Source: Alphaproteobacteria bacterium (lineage in GTDB: Bacteria > Pseudomonadota > Alphaproteobacteria > ATCC43930 > CGMCC-115725). From it: a stretch of 64,000 nucleotides of DNA. The notes under the pieces were generated by a model. It saw only the letters and a list, made by a program, of their open reading frames with translations. It had not been told where the DNA came from and made no database searches. Location of the stretch: assembly GCA_028871455.1 (NCBI GenBank), contig JAGWNF010000013.1:1-64000 (forward strand), written 5' to 3'. Positions 14,210 to 23,694 of the stretch are shown here, piece after piece (within the stretch, counting starts at the first letter, position 1; each line of letters begins with the position of its first letter). The position numbers were made by a program, and so were the translations under genes.

Positions 14210-16435
14210 CTAACCGAACTTGTTGTCGGCGTTGAAGCCGCGGGCGATGCGGCCGGCGGCGGCGCGCGCGCCGAGCCAGGCGCGGAGATCGGTCTCGGTG
14301 CGGACGCGGTCGCCCGATTTCCAGCTTAGGCCTTCCGCGCGCTTGAAAGTCTTGGCGTCCGACAGGCCGCCGTCGTGATAGCGCTGCAGGATCACGCCGC
14401 GGCCGGCGTTGAGCTCGGGCACTTCGGCGAGCGGGAAGATCAGCAGCTTGCGGTTCTCGCCGATGACGGCGACGTGATCGCCCGCGACCGGCACGGCGAC
14501 GCGCGCGACCGCATCCTTGCCCGGCCGCATCACCTGCTTGCCGTTGCGCGTCTGCGCCAAGGCCTCGTCCGCCGGCGCGACGAAGCCGCGGCCGTCGCTC
14601 GCGGCGAGCAAGAGCTTCTCACCCGGCTTGTGGACCAAAACGGAGGCGACGTCGTACTCGTTCGGCAGGTCGACCATCATGCGCACCGGCTCGCCGTTGC
14701 CGCGGCCGCCGGGCAGCTTGTCGATCGCCAGGGTGTAGAAGCGGCCGTTGGTGGCGAAGACCAGCAATTTGTCCGTCGTGAGCGCCTCAAGCGCAAAGCG
14801 CGGGCCGTCGCCTTCCTTGTAGCTGAAGCTGTCGAGCTTAAGGCCGTGGCCCTTGGCGGCGCGCACCCAGCCCTTGGCCGAGACCAGCACGGTCACCGGC
14901 TCGCGCTCGACCAGCGCCTCGAGCGGCACCTCGACCACGGTCGGGGCGGCGGCGAGCGTCGTGCGGCGCTTGCCGAGCATCGTCGTCGGGCCGAACTCCT
15001 TCCTGAGCGCGACCAGCTCCTCGCCGATGCGTTTCCACTGCCTCTTCTCGTCGGCCAGCAGGCCGGCGAGCTCCTTGTCCTCGGCGGCGATATCTTTCAG
15101 CTCGGTGCGGATGGCGATCTCCTCGACCTTGCGCAACGCGCGCAGGCGCATGTCGAGGATGGCGTCGGCCTGGAGTGAGGTCAGGTGCCAGCGCTTCATC
15201 ATCCGCTCTTTCGCGTCGTCGTGGTTGCGGATGATGCGGATGACTTCGTCGATGTGCAGATAGACGATCATCAGGCCCTTGAGGACCTGGCTGCGGTGCG
15301 CGATCGCCTCGCGGCGGAAGCGCGAGCGGCGCTGTAGCACCTCGCGGCGATGATCGAGGAAGGCCTGCAGCGCCTCCTTCAGATTCATCACCCGCGGCAC
15401 GCCGTCCCTGTCGAGGACGTTGAGATTGAGGCCGATGCGGGTCTCGAGCTCGGTGGCGCGGAACAGCGATTCCATCAGCACCGCGGGCTCGACGTTGCGG
15501 CTCTTGGGCTCGAGCACCAGGCGAACGACGTCGGTCGATTCATCGCGCACGTCGGCGAGGAGCGGCAGCTTGCGCTCTTCCATGAGCTGGGCAATGCGCT
15601 CGATCAGGCGCGACTTCTGCACCTGATACGGGATCTCGGCGACCACGACCTGGTAGGTGCCCTGGCCGAGCTTCTCGACGCTCCAGCGCGCGCGCAGACG
15701 GAAGCTGCCGCGGCCGGTGGCGTAGGCCTGCTTGATGCTCGCCGCATCCTCGACCAGCACGCCACCGGTCGGGAAATCCGGGCCTGGCATCAGCTCGACG
15801 AGATCGCCGACCCCGGCGCGCTTGTGCTTCACCAGGTGGATGAGCGCGTCGCACAGCTCGACGATATTGTGCGGCGGAATGCTCGTCGCCATGCCGACGG
15901 CGATGCCCGAGGCGCCGTTCGCCAGCAGGTTCGGGAACCGCGCCGGCAGCACCAGCGGTTCGTCGTTCTCGCCGTCGTAGGTCGGCCGGAAGTCGACCGT
16001 GTTTTCGTCGATGCCGGCGAGCAGCGCCTCGGCGACATCGGTCAGTCGGCTCTCGGTGTAGCGCATCGCCGCCGGATTATCGCCGTCGATGTTGCCGAAG
16101 TTGCCCTGCCCGTCGACCAGCGGATAGCGCTGTGCGAAATCCTGCGCCAATCGCACCAGCGCGTCGTAAACCGCGACGTCGCCGTGCGGATGAAACTTGC
16201 CGATGACGTCGCCGACGACGCGTGCGCATTTCTTGTAGCCCGATTTGGGATCGAGCCTGAGCTGGCGCATCGCATAGAGCAGCCGCCGGTGCACCGGCTT
16301 GAGGCCGTCGCGCACGTCCGGCAGCGACCGCGCCATGATGGTCGACAGCGCGTAGGAGAGATATCGCTCGCTCAGCGCATCGGCGAACGGAACGTCGCGA
16401 ATTTCGCCAAGAACTGTGGCGCCTGATTTCTTCAT
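14210..16435 (-). CDS. parC: DNA topoisomerase IV subunit A
   Basis: A 741-residue type IIA topoisomerase A subunit. The catalytic tyrosine is Y126 in AAMRYTESR. The winged-helix region has the FHPHGD motif, and a coiled tower follows. The C-terminal pinwheel is short and lacks the QRRGGKG GyrA box, so this is ParC not GyrA. It decatenates daughter chromosomes with ParE. At the quinolone-contact position equivalent to Ser80 of E. coli ParC it has Val87, and Asp91 at the Glu84 position. The start overlaps the recO stop by 4 bases (ATGA), indicating translational coupling. Confidence 0.93.
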   Translation of the reverse strand: MKKSGATVLGEIRDVPFADALSERYLSYALSTIMARSLPDVRDGLKPVHRRLLYAMRQLRLDPKSGYKKCARVVGDVIGKFHPHGDVAVYDALVRLAQDFAQRYPLVDGQGNFGNIDGDNPAAMRYTESRLTDVAEALLAGIDENTVDFRPTYDGENDEPLVLPARFPNLLANGASGIAVGMATSIPPHNIVELCDALIHLVKHKRAGVGDLVELMPGPDFPTGGVLVEDAASIKQAYATGRGSFRLRARWSVEKLGQGTYQVVVAEIPYQVQKSRLIERIAQLMEERKLPLLADVRDESTDVVRLVLEPKSRNVEPAVLMESLFRATELETRIGLNLNVLDRDGVPRVMNLKEALQAFLDHRREVLQRRSRFRREAIAHRSQVLKGLMIVYLHIDEVIRIIRNHDDAKERMMKRWHLTSLQADAILDMRLRALRKVEEIAIRTELKDIAAEDKELAGLLADEKRQWKRIGEELVALRKEFGPTTMLGKRRTTLAAAPTVVEVPLEALVEREPVTVLVSAKGWVRAAKGHGLKLDSFSYKEGDGPRFALEALTTDKLLVFATNGRFYTLAIDKLPGGRGNGEPVRMMVDLPNEYDVASVLVHKPGEKLLLAASDGRGFVAPADEALAQTRNGKQVMRPGKDAVARVAVPVAGDHVAVIGENRKLLIFPLAEVPELNAGRGVILQRYHDGGLSDAKTFKRAEGLSWKSGDRVRTETDLRAWLGARAAAGRIARGFNADNKFG

Positions 16436-17187
16436 GCCGACTCGACTCGTTGCGCCGCTAGAGTAGCGGTTCGGCGCAGCAGGTCAACGAAGCGCGTACG
16501 TGCCGCCGGCACCTTCCGGCTGTGTGCGTGGAAGACGCGGCGATCCAGAAAGAACCCGGTGAGCTTCAACCCATCGACGATCTCCGCATACGTCGGCACC
16601 ACGGCGTCATCCAACAGGAACTGCGGCAGTAGCAGGAGTCGTTCGCGGTAAGGTTCGGCAGCACTCGCGGAGACTGCCTGTCCGGACCGCGGCGATACAT
16701 GCGTAAGTTCGTCGCGTTTGCCTGTCGCCGCACAGCACGACAGGTCGAGGCCGTAACCGAGCTCGGCCAGCAGGCCGAGTTCCAGTCGCGCATACCGCGT
16801 GGCGTAATCGGCGTCGCGATCGAGCGCATCGAGCAGTGCCATCATGCCGTCATAGACTCGCGGATGTGGCTCGCGCTCCGGCAGACTGGCCGCAATCATG
16901 GCCGTCGCGGCAGCCAGACAGCCGAGGCGGACGCGGTCATCGATGAAACGTGCGGCATGGCCGGCCAGCAACTCGCCGGTGAACGTGCCGAGATGATCGA
17001 TCAATCGCGCTGACCACGTGAGCGCGACCTGATTGCCGATCTGGTAGAGCGCCCGAAGCCTGGGCCCCTGCCCGCCGCGCACCAAGCCGGCATGCCGGCC
17101 GTGCTCAACAGTCAGCATGTCCGCGATCAGCGCGCGCTCGCCATGGCGGCGTATTGCCAGCACAATGCCTTCGTCAGTCCAGCGCAT
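16432..17187 (-). CDS. recO: DNA repair protein RecO
   Basis: A 251-residue protein. The N-terminal OB fold begins [30 protein letters not shown], followed by [24 protein letters not shown], the alphaproteobacterial RecO pattern. A helical domain includes the region [22 protein letters not shown]; the four-Cys zinc finger of some RecO proteins is reduced to one Cys pair. RecO loads RecA on SSB-coated DNA with RecF/RecR. It begins one base after the era stop and overlaps parC at its end, in the lepB-rnc-era-recO-parC operon. Confidence 0.9.
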   Translation of the reverse strand: MRWTDEGIVLAIRRHGERALIADMLTVEHGRHAGLVRGGQGPRLRALYQIGNQVALTWSARLIDHLGTFTGELLAGHAARFIDDRVRLGCLAAATAMIAASLPEREPHPRVYDGMMALLDALDRDADYATRYARLELGLLAELGYGLDLSCCAATGKRDELTHVSPRSGQAVSASAAEPYRERLLLLPQFLLDDAVVPTYAEIVDGLKLTGFFLDRRVFHAHSRKVPAARTRFVDLLRRTATLAAQRVESA

Positions 17188-17188
17188 G

Positions 17189-18103
17189 CTAGTCGTCGAA
17201 ATCGAGCCGCATGGCAGCGTAACGTTCGCGATCTTCGGTCCAATTCTCGGTCACGCGCACCTGGAGGAAAAGATGGACGCGCCGATCGAACATCTTCTCG
17301 AGCTCGACGCGCGCGGCAGCACCGATGCTTTTGATCTGCCGACCACCTTGACCAAGGACGATCGCCTTCTGGCCCTCGCGTATGACATGGATGACCTGGT
17401 CGATGCGCACGCTGCCGTCGGGACGATCCTCCCATTTTTCCGTCTCGACCGTCACCGCGTACGGCAGCTCTTGATGGAGCTGACGGAAAATTTGTTCGCG
17501 GGTTGCCTCCGCGGCAAGCAGCCGCAAGGGCGCGTCGGTGATCTCATCCTCGGGATAGAGCCACGGTCCCCTGGGCAGCGCATTGGCGACATAGACCTTG
17601 AGGTCCTCGACTCCGTCGCCGGTCAGCGCCGAAACCATGAACACGCGATCGAAAACACCCTCGCGATCGAGAGCCTGCGCAAGCGGCAAAAGATCGGCGC
17701 GCTTCACCTTATCGATCTTATTGAGCGCCAGCACGGCGCGACGGTTCGCCGCGCGCAATCCGTCGATGATCCGCGCCGTGTCATCGTCGAGGCCGTGCGT
17801 GGCATCGACCAGGACGACGATAATCTCCGCATCCTCCGCCCCCGCCCAGGCTGCCCTGATCATCGCGCGATCGAGCCGTCGCTTCGGCGCGAAGATGCCC
17901 GGCGTGTCGACGAAGATGATCTGCGCGCTGCCGTCGATGACTATGCCCAGCATGCGCGACCGCGTCGTCTGCACTTTCGGCGTAACGATGGCTAACTTCG
18001 ATCCTACCAGCCGATTGAGCAACGTCGACTTGCCGGCGTTGGGCGCACCGATCAAAGCGACATGACCGCACCGCGTCGTGCCTTCGGCGGCTGATTCAGT
18101 CAC
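17189..18103 (-). CDS. era: GTPase Era
   Basis: A 304-residue protein with all Ras-like G motifs near the N-terminus: GAPNAGKSTLLN (P-loop), the G2 threonine region KVQTTRSR, DTPG (G3), and NKIDK (G4). The C-terminal KH domain contains VIREGQKAIVLGQGGRQIKSIG, which binds the 3' end of 16S rRNA. Era assists 30S assembly at the membrane. Its ATG overlaps the rnc stop (ATGA), so the two RNA-processing genes are translationally coupled, as in many Proteobacteria. Confidence 0.95.
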   Translation of the reverse strand: MTESAAEGTTRCGHVALIGAPNAGKSTLLNRLVGSKLAIVTPKVQTTRSRMLGIVIDGSAQIIFVDTPGIFAPKRRLDRAMIRAAWAGAEDAEIIVVLVDATHGLDDDTARIIDGLRAANRRAVLALNKIDKVKRADLLPLAQALDREGVFDRVFMVSALTGDGVEDLKVYVANALPRGPWLYPEDEITDAPLRLLAAEATREQIFRQLHQELPYAVTVETEKWEDRPDGSVRIDQVIHVIREGQKAIVLGQGGRQIKSIGAAARVELEKMFDRRVHLFLQVRVTENWTEDRERYAAMRLDFDD

Positions 18104-18798
18104 GCGATCTGACCTAGCGCCGCGAGCAGCGCCGCCGCCGCCAGGGTCTCCGCTTCGCGCTTGGAAGCGCCAGAGGCCGTCTCCGCCTCAGCGCCAGCGA
18201 CCTCGACAGCGACAGTGAAGCGGCGGCGATGCGGCGGTCCGCTGGTGTCAACGACCGTATAGGTCGGCAACGCGAAGCCGCGCGCCTGTGCCCACTCCTG
18301 CAACGCCGTCTTTGGATCGCGCGGCGGCCGCGGCGCTGCGAAGTACGGCGCCCAATAGCGCTCGATAAACCGTCGTGCCGCCGCCAGCCCACCATCGAGA
18401 TACAACGCCGCGATCACCGCTTCGCACACATCGGCCAGAACACTCGCGTTGGCGCGAACACCTGCCATCTCCTCGCCGCTCGAGACGACCAGAAAATCAC
18501 CGAGACAAACTTGCCGCGCGACCGCTGCCAGCGTCTCGCGGCGGACGAGCGCGACATGACGTCGGGTCAGCGCACCTTCATCATCCTTCGGAAAACGCTG
18601 CCAGAGCAGCTCTGCGACCACCAGGCCGAGCACGCGGTCACCGAGGAATTCCAGCCGCTCATATCCACGACGTGCCGCTGGATCGCGAGGCGCGGCGCTC
18701 GGATGGGTGAGCGCTTCGTCCAGCAACACCGGCTTGTTGAAGCGATGGCCAACGATCGCCACAAGCCGATCGGCGCCGGCACGCCGTCCGATTTTCAT
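18100..18798 (-). CDS. rnc: Ribonuclease III
   Basis: The start is set at ATG 18798, 34 bases after lepB; an upstream extension would run into lepB and has no family similarity. The 232-residue protein has the RNase III signature ERLEFLGDRVLGLVVAELL, with the acidic metal-binding residues, then a second helical half (ANASVLADVCEAVIAALYLDGG). The C-terminal double-stranded RNA-binding domain is DPKTALQEWAQARG...FTVAVEVAG...SKREAETLAAAALL. It cleaves rRNA precursors and structured mRNAs. Confidence 0.94.
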   Translation of the reverse strand: MKIGRRAGADRLVAIVGHRFNKPVLLDEALTHPSAAPRDPAARRGYERLEFLGDRVLGLVVAELLWQRFPKDDEGALTRRHVALVRRETLAAVARQVCLGDFLVVSSGEEMAGVRANASVLADVCEAVIAALYLDGGLAAARRFIERYWAPYFAAPRPPRDPKTALQEWAQARGFALPTYTVVDTSGPPHRRRFTVAVEVAGAEAETASGASKREAETLAAAALLAALGQIA

Positions 18799-18832
18799 GG
18801 CGACACGCCACCAGCCGCGAGACGGCCGCAGC

Positions 18833-19636
18833 TCAATGAATCGACGTGAAGAGGCGAACGTAGCGAACCGTAAACGGCCAGTCCCAGAACTCCCACCAAT
18901 GCGCGTAACCGTTGGTCGAGAAGAATAGGAAGACAGCGTGGCCAACAAGATTTTCCGCGGGAACGTAGCCGACACCGCTCGACGGATCGCGGCTGTCTGA
19001 TGAATTGTCGCGATTGTCGCCCATCATGAAATAGTGACCAGCCGGAACGATATAAGGACACGTATTGTCGGGATCGAAGGTGGCGGGATCGAAGGCCTTC
19101 GACGGATCGTCGCACACCTTGGGTGGCGTCGTGTACTCGCGCGGCAGCATCAGGATCGGATGCGTAATACCGTTCGGCAGCGTTTCCATGTATTCCGTAT
19201 AGGTGGCGCCACTCGCGGGGTCTTGATAAACGCCGACGCGCTCGCGCTTGACGGGCTTGTCGTTGATGTAGAGTACGCCTTCTTTCATCTGAATGCGGTC
19301 GCCAGGCAGGCCGATAACGCGCTTGATGAAGTCGATCGACGGATTCTTCGGTAGCTTGAAGACCACCACGTCGCCGCGATGCGGCGGCGAGAAGAACATC
19401 CGCCCCGAGAACAGCGGCAGACCGAGCGGAAGCGAATACCGGCTGTAGCCGTAGGAGAATTTCGAAACGAACAGATAATCGCCCACCAACAGCGTCGGGA
19501 TCATCGATCCCGACGGGATGCTGAACGGTTCGTAAAAAAACGTGCGAATGACGAGCGCAATGACGATCGCATACACAATCGTCTTGGCGGTCTCGGCGAG
19601 CCCGCTCGAGCCCCGGGCCGAAGTTCTGCTGCTCAT
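18833..19636 (-). CDS. lepB: Signal peptidase I
   Basis: A 267-residue membrane protease. One N-terminal membrane helix (about residues 15-35) precedes box B FSIPSGSMIPTL with catalytic Ser44, box C DYLFVSKFSYG, box D RGDVVVFKLP...DFIKRVIGLPGD with the catalytic Lys, and box E GHYFMMGDNRDNSSDSR. It removes signal peptides from exported proteins at the outer face of the inner membrane. A Cys pair in the extra loop (KVCDD...NTC) may form a disulfide. It precedes rnc in the operon. Confidence 0.95.
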   Translation of the reverse strand: MSSRTSARGSSGLAETAKTIVYAIVIALVIRTFFYEPFSIPSGSMIPTLLVGDYLFVSKFSYGYSRYSLPLGLPLFSGRMFFSPPHRGDVVVFKLPKNPSIDFIKRVIGLPGDRIQMKEGVLYINDKPVKRERVGVYQDPASGATYTEYMETLPNGITHPILMLPREYTTPPKVCDDPSKAFDPATFDPDNTCPYIVPAGHYFMMGDNRDNSSDSRDPSSGVGYVPAENLVGHAVFLFFSTNGYAHWWEFWDWPFTVRYVRLFTSIH

Positions 19637-19727
19637 CCCGGATTTCCACTAACACATTGACGCAACCGGCCTCAGGAGCCTGCCGGCGACGCGGCCGCGA
19701 CGATGAAGCCCCGTCAGGTTTCGGAAG

Positions 19728-20147
19728 TCAAGTCTCGCGCTCCACGATTTCACTTGATTCGGCCGTGATCACCACGAGCGCCTGCGCCAGCGGCGGCTCG
19801 TCGGTCAACGTGACGTCGATGCGCGGCTTCATTCCACACGGCGTCATCGCTCTGAGACGGACGAGCGCACCCCCCGTTAAAACGAGAGTCGGTCGGCCGC
19901 CGGGCAGATTGACGACTCCGATATCGCGCCAGTAGACCCCATTCCGGAACCCTGTGCCTAACGCCTTGGAGCACGCCTCCTTGGCCGCAAAACGCTTCGC
20001 GTAGCTCGCCGCGCGATTGCTGCGCCGTTCGGAGCGCTGACGTTCCATCGGCGTGAAGACGCGCTCAAGGAAGCGATCGCCAAAGCGCGCAATCGCACGC
20101 TCAATCCGACGGATGTCGATCAGGTCGCTGCCGACACCGAGGATCAC
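19728..20147 (-). CDS. acpS: Holo-[acyl-carrier-protein] synthase
   Basis: The start is the GTG at 20147, whose first base is the last base of the pdxJ stop TAG (TAGTG), a tight reinitiation overlap. Longer upstream frames lie inside pdxJ. The 139-residue protein has the AcpS motifs [15 protein letters not shown] (Mg-binding Asp) and [15 protein letters not shown] (catalytic Glu), then GRPTLVLTG. It transfers 4'-phosphopantetheine from CoA to apo-ACP. The pdxJ-acpS-lepB order is the usual one in this class. Confidence 0.92.
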   Translation of the reverse strand: MILGVGSDLIDIRRIERAIARFGDRFLERVFTPMERQRSERRSNRAASYAKRFAAKEACSKALGTGFRNGVYWRDIGVVNLPGGRPTLVLTGGALVRLRAMTPCGMKPRIDVTLTDEPPLAQALVVITAESSEIVERET

Positions 20148-20896
20148 TACGCGCTCTTTTGATGGCGGGCTTGGTCCATCAGCGCCCGCATGCGCCGAAT
20201 CGCGCTGTCCAAGCCGCCGAAAATCCCCTCGCCGACCAGGAAATGACCGATGTTGAGCTCCACGATACTGGGTATCGCGGCGATCGCACCGACCGTCTCG
20301 AAACTGAGGCCGTGCCCAGCATGGCACTCGAGACCAAGTTCGCCCGCAAGGCTTGCTGCCCGGCGAAGGCGCTCCAGTTCGCTGATACGCGCGGTGCCGG
20401 TCGCGTCACAATAAGTGCCGGTATGAAGCTCGACCACCGGTGCGCCAACCGACCTCGCGGCGCGCACCTGCTTTTCGTCCGGATCGATGAACAATGACGT
20501 CCGGACGCCGGCGCGTCCCAACTCAGCTACGAAGCGACTCAACCGATCGCGTGTGGCAGCGACATCGAGCCCCCCTTCAGTGGTCAATTCCTGCCGTCGC
20601 TCCGGCACCAGACACGCGGCATGCGGCCTGAAGCGAAGCGCAATCGCGAGCATCGCATCGGCGGTAGCCATCTCGAGATTGAGCGGCAAGTCGATCTCCC
20701 TTGCAAGCCGCGCGATGTCGTCGTCGGAGATATGACGCCGGTCTTCGCGCAGATGCGCGGTGATGCCATCGGCGCCGGCGCCGGCGGCCATCTTCGCCGC
20801 TCGCACCGGGTCGGGATGCATACCGCCCCGCGCGTTCCGGATGGTGGCGACGTGATCGATGTTCACGCCGAGGCGCAGCGGCCGGATCTTGGTCAT
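20147..20896 (-). CDS. pdxJ: Pyridoxine 5'-phosphate synthase
   Basis: A 249-residue TIM-barrel enzyme. It begins [21 protein letters not shown], the PdxJ signature, with the catalytic Glu/His set in [16 protein letters not shown] and LNLEMA, then a glycine-rich phosphate site (ECHAGHGLS) and [12 protein letters not shown]. It condenses 3-amino-1-hydroxyacetone phosphate with deoxyxylulose 5-phosphate to make PNP. It begins 7 bases after the RSH gene and its stop overlaps acpS. Confidence 0.95.
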   Translation of the reverse strand: MTKIRPLRLGVNIDHVATIRNARGGMHPDPVRAAKMAAGAGADGITAHLREDRRHISDDDIARLAREIDLPLNLEMATADAMLAIALRFRPHAACLVPERRQELTTEGGLDVAATRDRLSRFVAELGRAGVRTSLFIDPDEKQVRAARSVGAPVVELHTGTYCDATGTARISELERLRRAASLAGELGLECHAGHGLSFETVGAIAAIPSIVELNIGHFLVGEGIFGGLDSAIRRMRALMDQARHQKSA

Positions 20897-20903
20897 AGCT
20901 CAA

Positions 20904-23045
20904 TCAGCCTCGCGCGCGTTCCACCGAATTGATCACCGGGGTCGCCCGCAGCGCCGCGATGATGTTGGTGAGATGGCGCACGTTCTGCACTTCGATGTCG
21001 ACGAGGATCTCAAAGAAATCCTGCGATCGGTTCGTGATCTTGAGATTGGTGATGTTGCCGCCGCTCTTGCCGATGACGGTCGTCAGGCTGCCAAGACTAC
21101 CGGGCTCGTTGCCGATCGTGACGTTGATGCGGCCGACATGGACTCGTCCCGCATCGCCGTCGTCGCTCCAGGCGACATCGAGCCAGCGCTCAGGCGTCTC
21201 AGCAAAGGTATCGAGTGTTTCGCAGTCTATGGTGTGTATCGTCACGCCCTTGCCCGTCGTCACGATGCCGACGATACGATCGCCGGGCAGCGGATGGCAG
21301 CAGCCTGCAAAATGAACTGCCATACCCGGGATCATGCCGCGGATGGGAACCGCGTTCTCGGATGCTTTCTTGGTCTTACCGCGCGGCGTCAGCGGCACAA
21401 CCTTCGAGGAGCGGGAGTCCGTCTTTGGCGGGAAGATCGCGTGCACGATCTCGCGACCGGTATGGAGGCCTTCGCCGACCGCGACGTAAAGGTCTTCGCG
21501 CGTCTTGCACTCGAAACGCTGCAGAACCTCGTCGAGCGCCTTCTCGGCAAAGTCGTGACTTTCCTGGCGGAAGGCTTTCTGGAGGATCGCCTTACCGAGA
21601 TCGAGATACTGCTGCCGCTGCTGCGTCCGGATGAACCGGCGGATACGGGCGCGCGCTTTGCCGGTAACGACAAACCGCTCCCAGGTCGGTGATGGCGTCT
21701 GAGCCTTCGAGGTAACGATATCGACCTGATCGCCGTTGGCGAGCGCGGTCCGCAGCGGCACCAATCGGCCGTTGATCTTGGCGCCGACACAAGTATCGCC
21801 GATCTGCGAGTGAACGGCGTAGGCGAAGTCTACGGCCGTGGCGCCGCGCGGCAACTCGATCAGATCACCCTTCGGCGTGAAGCAGAACACCTGATCCTGG
21901 AACATCTCGAGCTTGGTGTGCTCCAAGAACTCCTGCGGATCTGGTGCGTGCTCGATGATATCGAGAAGTTCGCGCAGCCAGCGATATTGCCGCCCTTCGG
22001 TCTTCGGCGCCCCCTGCTTGTAGACCCAATGCGCGGCAACGCCGAGTTCAGCCACTTCGTGCATTTCGAGGGTGCGAATCTGGATTTCGATGCGCTGCCG
22101 ATGCGGTCCGATCACGCCAGTGTGGAGCGAGCGATAATTGTTGGGCTTGGGCGTCGAGACGTAGTCTTTGAAGCGGCCCGGTACGACCGGGTACTTGCTG
22201 TGGATAACGCCGAGCGCGTGATAACACTGCTCCACGTCATTCACGACGACGCGGAACGCCATGATGTCGGAGAGCTGCTCGAAGCCGATGTTCTTCTTCT
22301 GCATCTTCTTCCAGACCGAATAGGACGTCTTCTCCCGGCCCGAGACCTGCGCCTCGACGCCACCATCCTTCAGCGTCTGCTGCAGCTCGTCGATGATGCT
22401 GCTGACTAGATCACCGCCCTTCTCGCGTAGGAAGTTGAGCCGGGTCTTTATGCTGTCACGCGCCTCGGGGTTGAGTTCAGCGAAAGCCAGATCCTCGAGC
22501 TCGTCCTTCATCGCATTCATGCCGATGCGCTCGGCCAGCGGCGCATAGATCTCCATCGTCTCGCGCGCGATGCGCTTGCGCTTGTCGGCGTCCTTGATGA
22601 AATGAAGCGTGCGCATGTTGTGCAGCCGGTCGGCCAGCTTTACCAGGAGGACGCGAATGTCCTCCGACATCGCCAACACCAGCTTGCGGAAATTCTCGGC
22701 CTGCTTCGTCTGGTCCGATTGCAACTCGATCCGCGACAGCTTGGTCACGCCATCCACCAGTCGCGCGATATCCGGGCCGAATAGCTTCTCAACGTCTTCG
22801 AGCGTCGCGACCGTATCCTCGACCGTGTCGTGCAACAGGGCAGTGATGATCGAAGCCGCGTCGAGCTTCATCTTTGCCAAGATGCCGGCGACCTCGACGG
22901 TATGTGAAAAATAGGGATCGCCCGACGCACGCTTCTGCGAGCCATGCGCCTTCATCGAGAAGACGTAAGCGCGGTTAATCGCGTCTTCATCAGCCGACGG
23001 ATCGTATGCCTTGACGCGCTCGACGAGCTCGAATTGACGCATCAT
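20904..23045 (-). CDS. Bifunctional (p)ppGpp synthetase/hydrolase (RelA/SpoT homologue)
   Basis: The start is placed at ATG 23045 (MMRQFELVERV, matching family N-termini); the frame extends 21 bases further to a TTG. About 713 residues. The HD hydrolase domain is intact: YFSHTVEVAG and LLHDTVEDT. The synthetase domain has FRVVV...YHALGVIHSKY and GRFKDYVSTPKPNNYRSLHT. TGS (FTPKGDLIELPRGATAVDFAYAVHS), zinc-finger (FAGCCHPLPGD) and ACT (VTIGNEPGSLGSLTTVIGKSGG) regulatory domains follow. It is the single long RSH enzyme typical of Alphaproteobacteria. It follows rpoZ, whose product binds ppGpp with RNA polymerase. Confidence 0.94.
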   Translation of the reverse strand: MMRQFELVERVKAYDPSADEDAINRAYVFSMKAHGSQKRASGDPYFSHTVEVAGILAKMKLDAASIITALLHDTVEDTVATLEDVEKLFGPDIARLVDGVTKLSRIELQSDQTKQAENFRKLVLAMSEDIRVLLVKLADRLHNMRTLHFIKDADKRKRIARETMEIYAPLAERIGMNAMKDELEDLAFAELNPEARDSIKTRLNFLREKGGDLVSSIIDELQQTLKDGGVEAQVSGREKTSYSVWKKMQKKNIGFEQLSDIMAFRVVVNDVEQCYHALGVIHSKYPVVPGRFKDYVSTPKPNNYRSLHTGVIGPHRQRIEIQIRTLEMHEVAELGVAAHWVYKQGAPKTEGRQYRWLRELLDIIEHAPDPQEFLEHTKLEMFQDQVFCFTPKGDLIELPRGATAVDFAYAVHSQIGDTCVGAKINGRLVPLRTALANGDQVDIVTSKAQTPSPTWERFVVTGKARARIRRFIRTQQRQQYLDLGKAILQKAFRQESHDFAEKALDEVLQRFECKTREDLYVAVGEGLHTGREIVHAIFPPKTDSRSSKVVPLTPRGKTKKASENAVPIRGMIPGMAVHFAGCCHPLPGDRIVGIVTTGKGVTIHTIDCETLDTFAETPERWLDVAWSDDGDAGRVHVGRINVTIGNEPGSLGSLTTVIGKSGGNITNLKITNRSQDFFEILVDIEVQNVRHLTNIIAALRATPVINSVERARG

Positions 23046-23127
23046 GCCGAGATTCTCGGCCGGCAATTACCGGCGACGTTCGGATAGACCGAGAGCGGCG
23101 CGACGAAACAGCCGCCGCCCCCTCCGA

Positions 23128-23607
23128 TCAAGGTTGGCCGTCTTCCGTCGACCCGTCGCCCTCGCCTTCGGCGATGTCCGGAAGCGCCTCGTCGTTCAGC
23201 CCGACCGCCTCATCATCGGCGGCTTCGAGCACATCTTTCTCCAGTTCCTCGTCCACAGCCTCATCGGCCTCTACTTCAGCCACGGCCGCGCCTTCTGTGC
23301 CCGGCACCTGCGTGATGTCCGAGCCGAGACCGAGCTGCGTTCCGAGTTCGATTTCCTGATCTTCCACCGGCTCGTCGATCTCGACGTGCTTTTGGAGACC
23401 CTTGACCAGATTTTCCTCAAGCGTCTTGAGCGGAATCGTCTCATCCGCAATCTCGCGCAGGGCGACGACTGGATTCTTGTCGTTGTCGCGGTCGACCGAG
23501 AGCGGCGCGCCGCCAGCGATGTCACGGGCACGTTGGGCCGAAAGCAGAACGAGCTCGAACCGATTGGGAACCTTGAGGATGCAGTCTTCGACCGTAACCC
23601 GCGCCAT
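23128..23607 (-). CDS. rpoZ: RNA polymerase omega subunit
   Basis: A 159-residue protein starting [20 protein letters not shown], then [12 protein letters not shown], the omega signature, and [18 protein letters not shown]. Omega helps assemble RNA polymerase and forms part of one ppGpp site. The family core is about 70-90 residues. The C-terminal 70 residues here are an unusually acidic Glu/Asp/Ala tail, as in some other Alphaproteobacteria. It is followed 61 bases later by the RSH gene. Confidence 0.93.
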   Translation of the reverse strand: MARVTVEDCILKVPNRFELVLLSAQRARDIAGGAPLSVDRDNDKNPVVALREIADETIPLKTLEENLVKGLQKHVEIDEPVEDQEIELGTQLGLGSDITQVPGTEGAAVAEVEADEAVDEELEKDVLEAADDEAVGLNDEALPDIAEGEGDGSTEDGQP

Positions 23608-23694
23608 GAACTTCGATCTCCGGAATTCGCGTTGATCTTACAATATATGGTAGGGCCTGCTGCACCGCAACAGGCGCCTCAGGGCGGAACCGGT

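Noticed and set aside
15350-16426. 358-codon plus-strand frame opposite parC
   Set aside because: Antisense shadow; no ribosome site and no recognisable domain.
14210-16435. GyrA rather than ParC
   Set aside because: No GyrA box (QRRGGKG) and a short C-terminal domain; the parC position beside recO is also usual.
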